A stretch of DNA of 64,000 nt from Actinopolyspora halophila DSM 43834 (GCF_000371785.1 NZ_AQUI01000002.1:2831276-2895275); one strand, 5' to 3'; shown: positions 7,909-17,361, counted from the stretch's first letter. A program made the numbers and translations. The notes: generated from the letters alone by a model not told the origin.

Positions 7909-8955
7909 TCAGTCCCGCCGGTGCAGTGTGGAACGACGAACGATGAGTTCCGGACTGTAGACCACACTCTCGTGCTCGTGGTCCGGCTCGCCCTCCGTCT
8001 CACGCAACAACAGCTCGGCGGCAGTGGCGCCCATCCGCGCCGCCGGCTGCCGCACCGAGGTCAACGGGACTGCCGCTGCCTCGGCGAACTCGATGTCGTC
8101 GTAACCGATCAGGGCCAGGTCCTCGGGAACCCGGACCCCCGCGTCGAACATGGCCTGCAGCAGGCCGAGCGCCAGGAGATCGTTGGCGCAGAACACCGCG
8201 GTGGGACGCGGACGCAGTCCCAACAACCGTGCTCCCGCGTCCCGCCCGGACTGAACGTCCAGCCGTTCCGTGTCCAGCACCGTCATCGCCTCGGGGGACA
8301 GTCCTGCTTCCGCGATGGCCCGACGCGCTCCGACGAGCCTGTCCGCGCACTGCGCCAGTTCGACGGGACCACTGACGTAGGCCACGCGCTCGTGGCCGTT
8401 CTCCAGCAGATGGCGCATCGCCAGTTCGCCGCCTGCCACGTCGTCCACCGACACGGAACAGGCGTCGTCGCTGTCGACCACCCGATCGACGAACACGTAC
8501 GGGATCCCGTGCCGCCGAAAGGACAGCAGATTGTCGCCCGAGGTCTCTGCGGGGGTGACGAGCACCCCGTGCACCCGCTGCTCGGCGAACATGGACAGAT
8601 AAAGCGATTCGGCCTCGGGGTCCTGGGCGCTGTGGCACAGCATCACCCCGAGGCCGTGATTCCGCGCGGCCCGCTCGGCTCCCCGGGACAGGTCCACGAA
8701 GAACGGGTTGCCCATGTCGAGCACCAGCAGCGCGATCATGCGGCTGTTGCCCGAACGAAGCTGTCTGGCCGACTCGCTACGCACGTAACCGAGCTCGTCG
8801 ATGACCGCACGAACCCGGGACCGGGTGTCGGCCGAGACCCGATCGGGGCGGTTCAGCGCGTTGGAGACGGTCCCGATCGACACGCCGGCCCGATGGGCGA
8901 CGTCCTTGATGCTGATCTCTCCCGCGTTGCGGCTGCTTCCCCCGGCTGGCACCAC
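7909..8955 (-). CDS. LacI-family regulator of the rhamnose module
   Basis: A 348-residue protein starting at GTG 8955, with GGGAGG 4 nt upstream. An N-terminal LacI helix-turn-helix (SIKDVAHRAGVSIGTVSNALN, residues 15-35) is followed by a periplasmic-binding-like sensor (IALLVLDMGNPFFVDL; FCANDLLALGLLQ; LIGYDDIEFA). It is divergent from the rhamnose genes and lies between two identical operators. It probably represses lyase, aldolase and kinase genes until rhamnose or a derivative is present. Effector identity is inferred from context. Confidence 0.92.
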   Translation of the reverse strand: MVPAGGSSRNAGEISIKDVAHRAGVSIGTVSNALNRPDRVSADTRSRVRAVIDELGYVRSESARQLRSGNSRMIALLVLDMGNPFFVDLSRGAERAARNHGLGVMLCHSAQDPEAESLYLSMFAEQRVHGVLVTPAETSGDNLLSFRRHGIPYVFVDRVVDSDDACSVSVDDVAGGELAMRHLLENGHERVAYVSGPVELAQCADRLVGARRAIAEAGLSPEAMTVLDTERLDVQSGRDAGARLLGLRPRPTAVFCANDLLALGLLQAMFDAGVRVPEDLALIGYDDIEFAEAAAVPLTSVRQPAARMGATAAELLLRETEGEPDHEHESVVYSPELIVRRSTLHRRD

Positions 8956-8998
8956 GCCTCCCTTGACTCGGATACACCCCCATCTTATCCTTCCGGGA

Positions 8999-9013
8999 AA
9001 TAAAACGTTTCAA
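8999..9013. promoter_or_regulatory. LacI-type operator (rhamnose module), copy 2
   Basis: AATAAAACGTTTCAA lies 44 bp upstream of the regulator start, in the divergent region facing the rhamnose genes. It contains the exact reverse complement of the operator core at 7698-7710. Confidence 0.6.
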
Positions 9014-9147
9014 CGACTCGCCGGACATTCCGGAAACCGGTGGCTGTCGTTTCGCGACAGCTCGCACGCCCCACAACGGAGCCGCAGGCAATGCCGAACG
9101 AAAACGCCGTCCAGGCGGTCCTCAGCAGCACCCCTTCACGGACGTGC

Positions 9148-9276
9148 GGGCTCGACCAGGACTCCGGAGCCGCGTTCGTGCTCGACCAGCGCCACGACAC
9201 CGGGCCCGAGATCCCGGCCATGATCGGTTCGGCACTCAACGTGCGGGAGGCCACCGCCAAGGCCCCGCCGGACGAG
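9148..9276 (+). pseudogene. rhaI: C-terminal remnant of L-rhamnose isomerase
   Basis: The frame through 9178-9270 encodes FVLDQRHDTGPEIPAM followed by IGSALNVREATAKA. This matches the conserved C-terminal segment of actinobacterial L-rhamnose isomerase (family form: LDQ-H---EKIP--I-S-LNVQEATAKAL). Homology fades on both sides: the roughly 300 upstream residues including the metal site are gone, and the downstream frame turns into unrelated proline-rich sequence. It sits directly before the aldolase gene, where rhaI normally lies in actinobacterial rhamnose operons. Identification rests on recall of the family, not a search. Confidence 0.62.
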
Positions 9277-9463
9277 GCACCTCCGGGGGCCGCCACCTGG
9301 GAGAGCTCCTCACCGAACGACAGGGCGGAACGCGGGCGGCCCCGGCACGCGTGATCGAGGTTTTTCGTCCGGTCGGTACCGACAAGCGCCGGAAAGCACC
9401 ACGCCACTCGCCAACGCGACAGCAAAGCCCCAGCAAGACGGCCCGGAACCGAAAGGCACCCCC

Positions 9464-11512
9464 ATGAACGAACTACCCCCCGAACAGGCGGTATCCGAGC
9501 TGCTGAACCGTGCACACCAGCTCGGGGCCGATCCACGCAACACCAACTATGCGGGAGGCAACGCCTCCGCCAAGGCCACCGGAACCGATCCGGTCACCGC
9601 GCGACCGGAACGTCTGATGTGGGTCAAGGGTTCCGGAGGTGACCTCGGAACACTCGAGGAGTCCGGACTGGCCGTGCTGCGTCTGGACCGCATGCGCTCC
9701 CTGACCGAGGTGTATCCGGGAGTCGAGCGCGAGGACGAGATGGTCGAGGCCCTCGACCACTGCCTGCACGGCAAGGGCGGGGCAGCGCCCTCGATCGACA
9801 CCGCCATGCACGGGCTCGTCGAAGCCGAACACGTCGACCACCTGCACCCCGACGCGGGCATCGCCCTGGCCACGGCCGAGGACGGTCCACAGTTGACCGA
9901 GGAGTGCTTCGGCGACAAAGTGGTGTGGGTCCCGTGGCGACGGCCGGGATTCCAACTGGGTCTGGACATCGCCGCCGTACGACGGGAGAACCCGAACGCG
10001 GTCGGAGTCGTCCTCGGCGGGCACGGGATCACGGCCTGGGGCGAGACGAGCGCGCAGTGCCGGGAGAACTCGCTGTGGATCATCCGCACCGCCGAGCGGT
10101 TCCTGAACGAACGCGGCAGCCCCGAACCGTTCGGTCCGCCGGTGAGCGCGAACGAGGCACTGCCCGCGGAACAACGGCGCGCACGCGCGGCGGAGCTCGC
10201 CCCGGTGATCCGGGGACTGGTCTCGACCGACAACCCCCGGGTGGGCCACTACGACGACAGGGACTCGGTGCTGGAGTTCCTCGCGGGCGAGAACCATCCG
10301 CAGCTGGCCGACCTGGGAACCTCGTGCCCCGACCACTTCCTGCGCACCAAGGTGCGCCCCCTGGTCGTGGACCTTCCCCCCACCGCCCCGCTGGAGGAGG
10401 TCGTCGAACGGCTGCGGGAGCTGCACTCCGCCTACCGGCAACGCTACCGCGAGTACTACCAGCGCCACGCGGACGAGAACTCCCCCGCCATGCGCGGAGC
10501 CGACCCGACGATCGTCCTCGTGCCCGGGGTGGGGATGTTCTCCTTCGGCAAGGACAAGCAAACCGCCCGCGTCGCGGGCGAGTTCTACGTCAACGCGATC
10601 AACGTGATGCACGGGGCGGAGTCCGTCTCCCGCTATCAACCGATCGAGGAGTCCGAGAAGTTCCGGATCGAGTACTGGAGCCTCGAAGAGGCCAAACTCG
10701 CCCGCATGCCCGCCCCGAAGCCACTGGCCGCACGCGTCGCCCTCGTCACGGGTGGTGCCTCGGGAATCGGTAAGGCCACGGCACACAGGCTCTGCGCCGA
10801 AGGGGCCTGCGTCGTGGTGGTCGACCGCGACGTCGATTCCGCCCGGGAGCTCGTCGACGAGCTGGGCGGCTCGGACAGGGCCGTGGCGGTCGCCGCCGAC
10901 CTCACCGACGAGGACGACGTCTCCGCCGCGTTCCGCACGGCCATGCTCTCCTTCGGCGGGGTCGACCTGGTGGTCAACAACGCCGGGCTGTCCGTCTCCA
11001 AACCACTGCTGGAAACCAGCACCTCGGACTGGGACACGCAGCACGACGTGATGGCCCGAGGTTCCTTCCTGGTGTCCAGGGAAGCCGCCCGGGTCATGAC
11101 CTCCGAGGGGCACGGGGGCGACATCGTCTACGTCGCCAGCAAGAACTCCGTGTTCGCCGGGCAGAACAACGTGGCCTACGGATCGGCCAAGGCCGACCAG
11201 GCGCACCAGGTGCGGCTGCTGGCCGCCGAGCTCGGTGAGCACGGCATCCGGGTCAACGGCGTCAACCCCGACGGGGTGGTACGCGGCTCCGGCATCTTCG
11301 CGGGAGGCTGGGGAGCCCAGCGAGCGACCCACTACGGGGTCGGGGAAAACGAGCTCGGCGAGTTCTACGCCCAACGCACCCTGCTCAAGCGGGAAGTGCT
11401 GCCCGAGAACGTGGCCGCCGCGGTGTTCGCCCTGGTCGGTGGCGATCTGACGCACACCACGGGAACGCACGTGCCCGTCGACAGCGGTGTTCCGGCCGCC
11501 TTCCTGCGCTGA
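9464..11512 (+). CDS. rhaD: Bifunctional rhamnulose-1-phosphate aldolase / lactaldehyde dehydrogenase
   Basis: A 682-residue fusion. Residues 1 to about 400 are a class II aldolase/adducin domain with zinc-binding histidines (EHVDHLHPDAG and VVLGGHGITAWG); it cleaves L-rhamnulose-1-phosphate to dihydroxyacetone phosphate and L-lactaldehyde. Residues from about 420 on are a short-chain dehydrogenase with the NAD motif TGGASGIG near 428 and catalytic YGSAK near 572, which oxidises the lactaldehyde. Length and order match the actinobacterial/Bacillus RhaEW-type enzyme. It starts at ATG 9464 after the isomerase remnant and is followed by rhamnulokinase. Confidence 0.95.
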   Translation: MNELPPEQAVSELLNRAHQLGADPRNTNYAGGNASAKATGTDPVTARPERLMWVKGSGGDLGTLEESGLAVLRLDRMRSLTEVYPGVEREDEMVEALDHCLHGKGGAAPSIDTAMHGLVEAEHVDHLHPDAGIALATAEDGPQLTEECFGDKVVWVPWRRPGFQLGLDIAAVRRENPNAVGVVLGGHGITAWGETSAQCRENSLWIIRTAERFLNERGSPEPFGPPVSANEALPAEQRRARAAELAPVIRGLVSTDNPRVGHYDDRDSVLEFLAGENHPQLADLGTSCPDHFLRTKVRPLVVDLPPTAPLEEVVERLRELHSAYRQRYREYYQRHADENSPAMRGADPTIVLVPGVGMFSFGKDKQTARVAGEFYVNAINVMHGAESVSRYQPIEESEKFRIEYWSLEEAKLARMPAPKPLAARVALVTGGASGIGKATAHRLCAEGACVVVVDRDVDSARELVDELGGSDRAVAVAADLTDEDDVSAAFRTAMLSFGGVDLVVNNAGLSVSKPLLETSTSDWDTQHDVMARGSFLVSREAARVMTSEGHGGDIVYVASKNSVFAGQNNVAYGSAKADQAHQVRLLAAELGEHGIRVNGVNPDGVVRGSGIFAGGWGAQRATHYGVGENELGEFYAQRTLLKREVLPENVAAAVFALVGGDLTHTTGTHVPVDSGVPAAFLR

Positions 11513-11543
11513 CGACTCCTCGAGGGGGTCAGTTGACCCGCCC

Positions 11544-11575
11544 GGGCCGGCCGGGCCCCGGGAACCGGCCGGCCC
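11544..11575 (+). terminator. Strong GC hairpin between aldolase and kinase genes
   Basis: GGGCCGGCCGG (11544-11554) and CCGGCCGGCCC (11565-11575) form a perfect 11-bp stem with a 10-nt loop and no U-tract. It may attenuate read-through or stabilise the upstream mRNA within the 172-bp gap before rhamnulokinase. Confidence 0.45.
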
Positions 11576-11684
11576 CTGGGAGCAGGCGGTGCTGCCACCA
11601 CCGTCGACGAGTCCTTTCCATCCGGACCGGCCGTGAAACCGGTCCCCGACCCGGTGTCCCGACACACCCACGGACAAGGTTGCC

Positions 11685-13187
11685 ATGACGAGGACGGATT
11701 TCACCTGCGCGGCTGTCGACCTGGGCGCCTCGAGCGGGCGCGTGGTGGCGGGTGAGGTGGCTGCCGGAAAGCTCGAGCTGACCGAGCTGCACCGGTTCCC
11801 GAACAGCCCCTCACACACGGAAGCGGGACTGCGCTGGGACATCTCCCGGATCCACCGGGAGGTCCTCACGGGGTTGGATGCCGCCGCCTCCTATGCCCCG
11901 GCCTCGGTGGGTATCGACAGCTGGGCCGTGGACCACGGCCTGCTGGACGAGACGGGGAACCTGCTCGCCGACCCTTACCACCACCGGGACACCAGGACCG
12001 AGGGCATGGTGGAGCGGGTACGCGAACTGGTACCCGACGAAGACCTCTACCGGACCACCGGGCTGCAACGACTGCCCATCAACACCCTGTACCAGCTTCT
12101 CGCCTCCAAGGAGAGCGGACAGCTCGAGTCGGCACGGACCATGCTGCTGCTGCCCGACCTGTTGAACTACTGGCTCACCGGAAGCATCGGGGCCGAGATC
12201 ACCAACGCCTCGACCACGCAGCTGTTCGACGTGCTGGGCGACGACTGGGCACACGACCTCGTGCGAAGTCTGGGGCTGCCCACCCGGCTGCTCCCCCGAC
12301 CACACGCCCCCGGCCTGCGTGCGGGCACGCTGCTCGCGGAGGTAGGCACCCGGACCGGGCTGCCCGCGGGATTACCGGTCACCTCCGTGGCCTCGCACGA
12401 CACTGCCTCCGCCGTCGTGGCGGTACCCGCCGAGACCGAACGTTTCGCCTACATCTCCTGCGGCACCTGGTCGCTGGTCGGTCTCGAACTCGACTCACCC
12501 GTGCTCACCGAGCAATCGCGCGCTGCGAACTTCACCAACGAACGCGGTGTCGAGGGCACCACCCGCTACCTGCGCAACACGATGGGCCTGTGGCTGTTGC
12601 AGGAGTGCCTGCGTTGCTGGCGGGAGCGGGGAATGCGGCGGGAGCTGGGCGAGTTGCTCGACGGAGCCGCCCGCCTGCCCGCCTTCCGCAGTGTGCTGGA
12701 CACCGACGATCCTGCCTTCATCGCTTCCCAGGACATGCCCACAGCCATAGCCACGGCCTGCGCGAACGCGGGGGAGCCCGTCCCGGAGACCCCGGAGCAG
12801 ACCGTTCGCTGCGTACTCGAAAGCCTGGCCCTGGCTCATCGGACCACCGTGCGCGACGCCGCGCGGCTGGCCGACCACGAGGTCGAGGTGGTGCACATGG
12901 TCGGCGGGGGCAGCCGTAACGACCTGCTGTGCCAACTGACCGCCGATGCCTGCGGACTTCCCGTGGTCGCCGGCCCCGCCGAGGCCACAGCGCTGGGCAA
13001 CGTGCTGGTCCAGGCCCGCGCCCACGGCGCGGCGGGAAACCGGGCCGCGGCGCGTGAGCTCGTGGCCGAGACCCAGCCCCTGCGGCGCTTCGAACCCACC
13101 GGTGAGGCGCGGGGCTGGAGCACCGTCGAAGCCCGGGTGCACGGCAACCGCCAACGCGACCACAGCGTGGACTCCACTTCGGGCTGA
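11685..13187 (+). CDS. rhaB: Rhamnulokinase
   Basis: A 500-residue FGGY-family sugar kinase. It has the N-terminal phosphate-binding AAVDLGASSGRVVAG, VGIDSWAVDHGLLD with the catalytic Asp, VTSVASHDTASAVVAVP, SCGTWSLVG and the C-terminal ATPase motif VHMVGGGSRNDLLCQLTAD. These blocks mark rhamnulokinase rather than xylulo- or glycerol kinase. It phosphorylates L-rhamnulose with ATP to supply the aldolase. It starts at ATG 11685. Confidence 0.93.
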   Translation: MTRTDFTCAAVDLGASSGRVVAGEVAAGKLELTELHRFPNSPSHTEAGLRWDISRIHREVLTGLDAAASYAPASVGIDSWAVDHGLLDETGNLLADPYHHRDTRTEGMVERVRELVPDEDLYRTTGLQRLPINTLYQLLASKESGQLESARTMLLLPDLLNYWLTGSIGAEITNASTTQLFDVLGDDWAHDLVRSLGLPTRLLPRPHAPGLRAGTLLAEVGTRTGLPAGLPVTSVASHDTASAVVAVPAETERFAYISCGTWSLVGLELDSPVLTEQSRAANFTNERGVEGTTRYLRNTMGLWLLQECLRCWRERGMRRELGELLDGAARLPAFRSVLDTDDPAFIASQDMPTAIATACANAGEPVPETPEQTVRCVLESLALAHRTTVRDAARLADHEVEVVHMVGGGSRNDLLCQLTADACGLPVVAGPAEATALGNVLVQARAHGAAGNRAAARELVAETQPLRRFEPTGEARGWSTVEARVHGNRQRDHSVDSTSG

Positions 13188-13392
13188 GCGATGTTCTCCG
13201 TTCTCCCGTGTCGTGAGTTCGCCGGGGAACCGCCCGCGGGCTCGTGAACGGGCTTCCCGATGCCGGGGAGCCACGTTCGTGTGACGGAGCTCAACTCCGC
13301 GCACGGCCCCCGGTCGCTGCCGAGGCTTGCCGCAGGCAGTATCTTTCCCAACCGGCCGCATGTGGACGCCTGAGGGAACGGAGCCTGCCCGT

Positions 13393-13791
13393 ATGAGCCG
13401 AGAACGCCCCAATCTCCCGCAGTGGCTGTGGTACGCCTACGGCGGTCGCCTGCCCGCACGTTGCCGGGAGTGGGTGCTGCACGACATCACGTGTCGCACC
13501 TGGGCGCTGCGGCACGTCGCCCGCGCGCTCGTCCAGGTGTCGCCCGGCCTGTTGCTGTTGCTGCTTCCGGGGCCGCTCTGGATCAGCGCCATGTCACTGC
13601 TCGGAGGAGTGATCATGGCGGTGTGGTATTCCGCTTCGGCAATGGTGGAAACCTGCGAACACCGTCTCGCCAAGCACGGCTATCCGGTCGGAACGGGGAA
13701 GGCGAAACGAGCCGAGGCCAATGCGGAGCTGTTGGCCGAGCGGGAAGCCCGCTACGCCGCCCTGTACCGGAATCAGCCGGAGCAGCGGTAA
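13393..13791 (+). CDS. DUF5313 family membrane protein
   Basis: A 132-residue protein starting at ATG 13393. It shows the family layout: RPNLPQWLWYAYGGRLP, REWVLHDITCRTWALRHVAR, then two close transmembrane segments around PGPLWISAMSLLGG, and a charged tail with HRLAKHGYPVG. Such proteins are common in actinobacteria and have no established function. It is not obviously part of the rhamnose operon (205 bp away). Confidence 0.75.
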   Translation: MSRERPNLPQWLWYAYGGRLPARCREWVLHDITCRTWALRHVARALVQVSPGLLLLLLPGPLWISAMSLLGGVIMAVWYSASAMVETCEHRLAKHGYPVGTGKAKRAEANAELLAEREARYAALYRNQPEQR

Positions 13792-13814
13792 CCGGACTCG
13801 GGGCCCGGTGATCC

Positions 13815-13860
13815 GTGCCCGCCCGTGCGCATCCTCCGGGCGGGCACACCCCGCACTTTT
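13815..13860 (+). terminator. Intrinsic terminator after the DUF5313 gene
   Basis: GTGCCCGCCC (13815-13824) pairs perfectly with GGGCGGGCAC (13838-13847); a CACTTTT run follows at 13854-13860. Confidence 0.65.
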
Positions 13861-13994
13861 CGGACAGGTCCGACCGGTTCCTCTCGAAGAAGCCGCCGGT
13901 ACACGACGTCGAACGGCGAATGGACCGCCCGGGGGGAATCCTTTCCGCCGAATTCTCGAAAACGAATTCCGGCTCCGCCCGACCGGCGAATCCC

Positions 13995-14051
13995 TTGACA
14001 GTGTCACAGGGCACGCGGCTACACTTCATCTCCACTTGGTAAGCGCTTACC
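13995..14051 (+). promoter_or_regulatory. Promoter with LacI-type operator for the beta-helix gene
   Basis: TTGACA (13995-14000) and TACACT (14020-14025) are 19 bp apart. Just downstream of the predicted start lies the perfect palindrome GGTAAGCGCTTACC (14038-14051) with a central CG, a LacI/GalR-type site. It differs from the operators at 1243 and 7698, so a different LacI protein may bind it. Confidence 0.65.
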
Positions 14052-14168
14052 GAGTATTTTTCGTCCATTCACGGATCAGTAACACCCCGGTGGCGCGCCC
14101 CGACGTGCGACAGCACCGGAAACCCAGGACAGAACACTGACCACCATTCCACGAAAACGAGGAAAAGC

Positions 14169-15395
14169 ATGAATGCCCGATTATTTCCCGCCGGGATTTC
14201 CCGAAAGTCACTCACAATGCTGTCCACGGCCGTGCTGGCGACACTGGCTCTGACACCACTCGCCCACGGTGTGGACAACACCGACACGCCCACCGAGCGA
14301 AGCTCCGGTGTCGAGCGGAGCGCCCCGTCCGGAACCGCGCAGCAGTGCGGAAGCGGCTCGTTCGATGCCGAGGTCGTCTCGAACGACGGAACCTGGACGG
14401 CACGCAACGGAAGCGAGGTCGTCCACACCGGATCGAACATGCGAGCGGCGATGCAGGCCGCCGTGAACAGCCTCACGTCCGGCAGACAGAGCAAGGAACG
14501 GGTCGTCGTCCGCGGTTCCGGAAGCATGAGCGCCGACAACTCGCTGGAGATTCCCAGCCACACCGTGCTGGACGTGTGCGGCACCATCGACGTGACCGGC
14601 CAGGACAGCACCGGCAACAACGCGGTGGTGCACGGACGGCACGTAACCGGTGTGGAAATACAGCACCTCGACGTGACCGGAGCACCGTCGTACGGGGTCT
14701 TCTTCCGCAGCGGGAGCGACATCCACCTCGGCCGGATCGACCTGCGGCTGTCCGGTGGGCTGGGAGTCCGCATCGACAACCACGCCAACCGCGACGAACC
14801 CACCACCGACGTGCGGATCGACGACGTCCACGTATCCGGCACCAGCAACCACGGGGTGGAGACCTACGGCGTGGACGGGCTGACGGTCGGCACCGTGGTG
14901 GCACGCGACGTCGCGTACTCGGGACTGCTGCTCAACGACACCACGAACGCCACCGTGGGAACGGTGGACGCCGAGAACGCGGGGTCGGGAACCGGCTACG
15001 CGGCCTTCCGGATGGCGAACAGGAACGGCCGCGTGGACGGCGCCTATCCGACCAACGTCCACGTCGGTGAGGTGATCGCGCGCGGTGGTGGACGCGGAGT
15101 CTTCTGCGTCTCGGAAAGCGGCGGCGCCGTGATCGACCGCGTGGACATCGCCAACACCGGCAACAACGCCATCCTCGTGGAGAACTGCTACAACGTGGAA
15201 ATAGCCTCCGAAGGAGGACAGGTGGCCGGACCGGGGACGGTCCGGATCGCCGCTCGTTCGGACTTCCCCGTGACCAGGGACGTGACCCTGCACAATTTGA
15301 CGGTCACCGACTCGGAGATCGTGGAGAACCCCTGCGGGGAGAACATCACCATCGAGAACAACACGCTGGAGAACACCCCGCGGGACGTGTGCTGA
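14169..15395 (+). CDS. Secreted right-handed parallel beta-helix protein
   Basis: A 408-residue protein with a Sec-type signal (about residues 1-35: RKSLTMLSTAVLATLALTPLAHG). The mature part consists of repeated short strands such as VEIQHLDVTGAPSYGVFF, VRIDDVHVSGTSNHGVET and ATVGTVDAENAGSGTGYAAF, typical of parallel beta-helix (pectate-lyase-like) folds. Position after the rhamnose genes and LacI-type control suggest a role with plant cell-wall polysaccharide, for example as a lyase or hydrolase. No catalytic signature was identified, so a binding role is also possible. Confidence 0.78.
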   Translation: MNARLFPAGISRKSLTMLSTAVLATLALTPLAHGVDNTDTPTERSSGVERSAPSGTAQQCGSGSFDAEVVSNDGTWTARNGSEVVHTGSNMRAAMQAAVNSLTSGRQSKERVVVRGSGSMSADNSLEIPSHTVLDVCGTIDVTGQDSTGNNAVVHGRHVTGVEIQHLDVTGAPSYGVFFRSGSDIHLGRIDLRLSGGLGVRIDNHANRDEPTTDVRIDDVHVSGTSNHGVETYGVDGLTVGTVVARDVAYSGLLLNDTTNATVGTVDAENAGSGTGYAAFRMANRNGRVDGAYPTNVHVGEVIARGGGRGVFCVSESGGAVIDRVDIANTGNNAILVENCYNVEIASEGGQVAGPGTVRIAARSDFPVTRDVTLHNLTVTDSEIVENPCGENITIENNTLENTPRDVC

Positions 15396-15418
15396 TTCTC
15401 CGCACGAGTTCGCCTGCC

Positions 15419-15451
15419 GCTGCCGGGCTTCCGGGCGGGGAACCCGGCAGC
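15419..15451 (+). terminator. Hairpin after the beta-helix gene
   Basis: GCTGCCGGG (15419-15427) and CCCGGCAGC (15443-15451) form a perfect 9-bp stem 24 bp past the stop codon; there is no U-run. Confidence 0.45.
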
Positions 15452-15678
15452 GCTCCCGCCGCAGCGACGAACGGGCGAGCGAGGAGCAGACGGCACCGCG
15501 AGGCCACCGCGCGCTCCCCGCCCGAAGACCACGGCACGGCAGCCCCGCCCGGTTGGCAGCTCCGCGGGCAGCGCCCCACCGGCCGAGCCGTTCACGATCA
15601 CTGCCCGAGCGTACGAGCCCGTTCGGTGCTATGACGGCTACAGCAGAGCGCACGGACCAACGCGAAAAGGGGACCGGA

Positions 15679-16929
15679 ATGCCGCGGACCGTCTTCCACG
15701 TCGACCAGGCGAAATCGATGCGCGATCAGGCAACTCCCGGGCACAACCGGTGGCACCCGGACATCCCCGCCGTGGCCGAGGTCCGTCCCGGCGACGAGTT
15801 CCGCGTCGAGTGCAAGGACTGGACCGACGGACAGGTCCACGACGACGACTCGGCCAACGACGTCAGGGACATGGTCCTCGACCACAACCACATGCTCAGC
15901 GGGCCCATCGCCGTGGCCGGAGCCGAGCCGGGCGATCTGCTCGTCGTCGACTACCTCGACATCGGACCCGCGCACACCGTCGACCGCGGCAAGGGCGAGC
16001 AGGCTGGGCAGGGCTGGGGATACACCGGCATCTTCGCCCGCGACAACGGAGGCGGTTTCCTCACCGACCACTACCCCGAGGCGGGCAAGGCGGTCTGGGA
16101 CTTCCACGGCCGCTTCGCGACCTCCCGGCACCTTCCCGGAGTACGCATCGCCTCCAACATCCACCCGGGACTGGCCGGGTGCGCCCCCTCGGCGGAGCTG
16201 CTGGCCGCGTGGAACCGTCGGGAGCAGGCGCTGATCGACACCGACCCGCACCGGGTTCCCCCGCTGGCGTTGCCGCCGCTGGAGACGAACAGCCTGCTCG
16301 GTTCGCTCACCGGTGGGGAACGGGACCGCGTGGCCCGGGAGGGTGCTCGCACGGTTCCCCCACGCGAACACGGCGGCAACGTCGACATCAAGAATCTCGG
16401 CATCGGCTCGCGCGTCTACTACCCGGTCTACGTACCGGGTGCCAAGTTCTCCATCGGGGACCTGCACTTCGCCCAGGGCGACGGTGAGATCAGCTTCTGC
16501 GGTGCGGTGGAGATGGGCGGACACGTCGACATCGGGGTCGATCTCATCAAGGGCGGAATGCGCGCGTACAACGCCACCACACCGATCTTCCGCCCGGGAC
16601 GGCAGGAGCCACGTTACAACGAGTTCGTCTCCTTCGTCGGTATCTCGGTCGACGAATCGGGCGATCAGCACTACATGAACGCCACGGTCGCCTACCGCCG
16701 CGCCTGCCTACAGGCCATCGCCTACCTCGAGCAGTTCGGCTACACCGGCAGGCAGGCGTACCTGATCCTGTGCGCGGCGCCGATCGAAGGCCGGGTCAGC
16801 GGCATCGTCGACATCCCCAACGCCTGCTGCTCCCTGTACCTGCCCACGGAGATCTTCGACTTCGACGTCCGTCCCGGCGCCGACGGCCCCGTCGCCGCCG
16901 ATCGGGGGGAGTGCGCCCTCGCGGACTGA
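15679..16929 (+). CDS. fmdA: Formamidase (acetamidase/formamidase family)
   Basis: A 416-residue protein, the normal family length, starting at ATG 15679 after AAAAGGGGACCGGA. Visible family blocks are WHPDIPAVAEVRPGDEFRVECKDWTDGQ near residue 28, LSGPIAVAGAEPGDLLVVD, and GDGEISFCGAVEMGGHVDI. It hydrolyses formamide (or acetamide) to ammonia and formate. It stands alone; no urea/amide ABC transporter lies beside it. Confidence 0.92.
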   Translation: MPRTVFHVDQAKSMRDQATPGHNRWHPDIPAVAEVRPGDEFRVECKDWTDGQVHDDDSANDVRDMVLDHNHMLSGPIAVAGAEPGDLLVVDYLDIGPAHTVDRGKGEQAGQGWGYTGIFARDNGGGFLTDHYPEAGKAVWDFHGRFATSRHLPGVRIASNIHPGLAGCAPSAELLAAWNRREQALIDTDPHRVPPLALPPLETNSLLGSLTGGERDRVAREGARTVPPREHGGNVDIKNLGIGSRVYYPVYVPGAKFSIGDLHFAQGDGEISFCGAVEMGGHVDIGVDLIKGGMRAYNATTPIFRPGRQEPRYNEFVSFVGISVDESGDQHYMNATVAYRRACLQAIAYLEQFGYTGRQAYLILCAAPIEGRVSGIVDIPNACCSLYLPTEIFDFDVRPGADGPVAADRGECALAD

Positions 16930-17361
16930 CTCGGGGGCCGACGACGCGCTCACCGACACCGTCCCGGGATCCACCGGGCGTTCGACTCCCGCCAGCCGCC
17001 AGGAGAACTTCGACCGGCCCCATCCCATCCTTCGGCGCGACGTGGTGCGACAAAACACGGAGGATCGGCAGCGACGATAAAGTGATCTCGCCCACGGGAA
17101 AAACGCGGAGGATCTCCGACCGGTGTTTCGGAAAAACATCGGAAACATGACGAAAATCTCTACACCGCATTTTAACCCGGTATTCATCGTCCACCGGAAG
17201 GTGACACACGACAAGGTGTGATCTGTGTTGTTCGCGGGCCTAGTCCCCGCCTCCCCGCGTAATAATGGAAAACGGATCGGGCAGGGCGAATCGACACGCT
17301 GCGCCACACCGCGGCACGCAGCGGCACACCGTGCACGTCGAAAAGATCACCGGGAGGTCGG
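16930..17361. other. 430-bp intergenic region
   Basis: No credible gene. It contains an imperfect direct repeat AAAACNCGGAGGATC at 17052-17066 and 17100-17114 (14 of 15 identical), then an AT-richer stretch around 17160-17190 that may hold the promoter of the FUSC gene. Confidence 0.5.

Noticed and set aside
9473-11869. A 798-residue reverse-strand frame over the aldolase gene
   Set aside because: Antisense shadow of rhaD; composition is His/Gly/Val-rich and lacks any motif.
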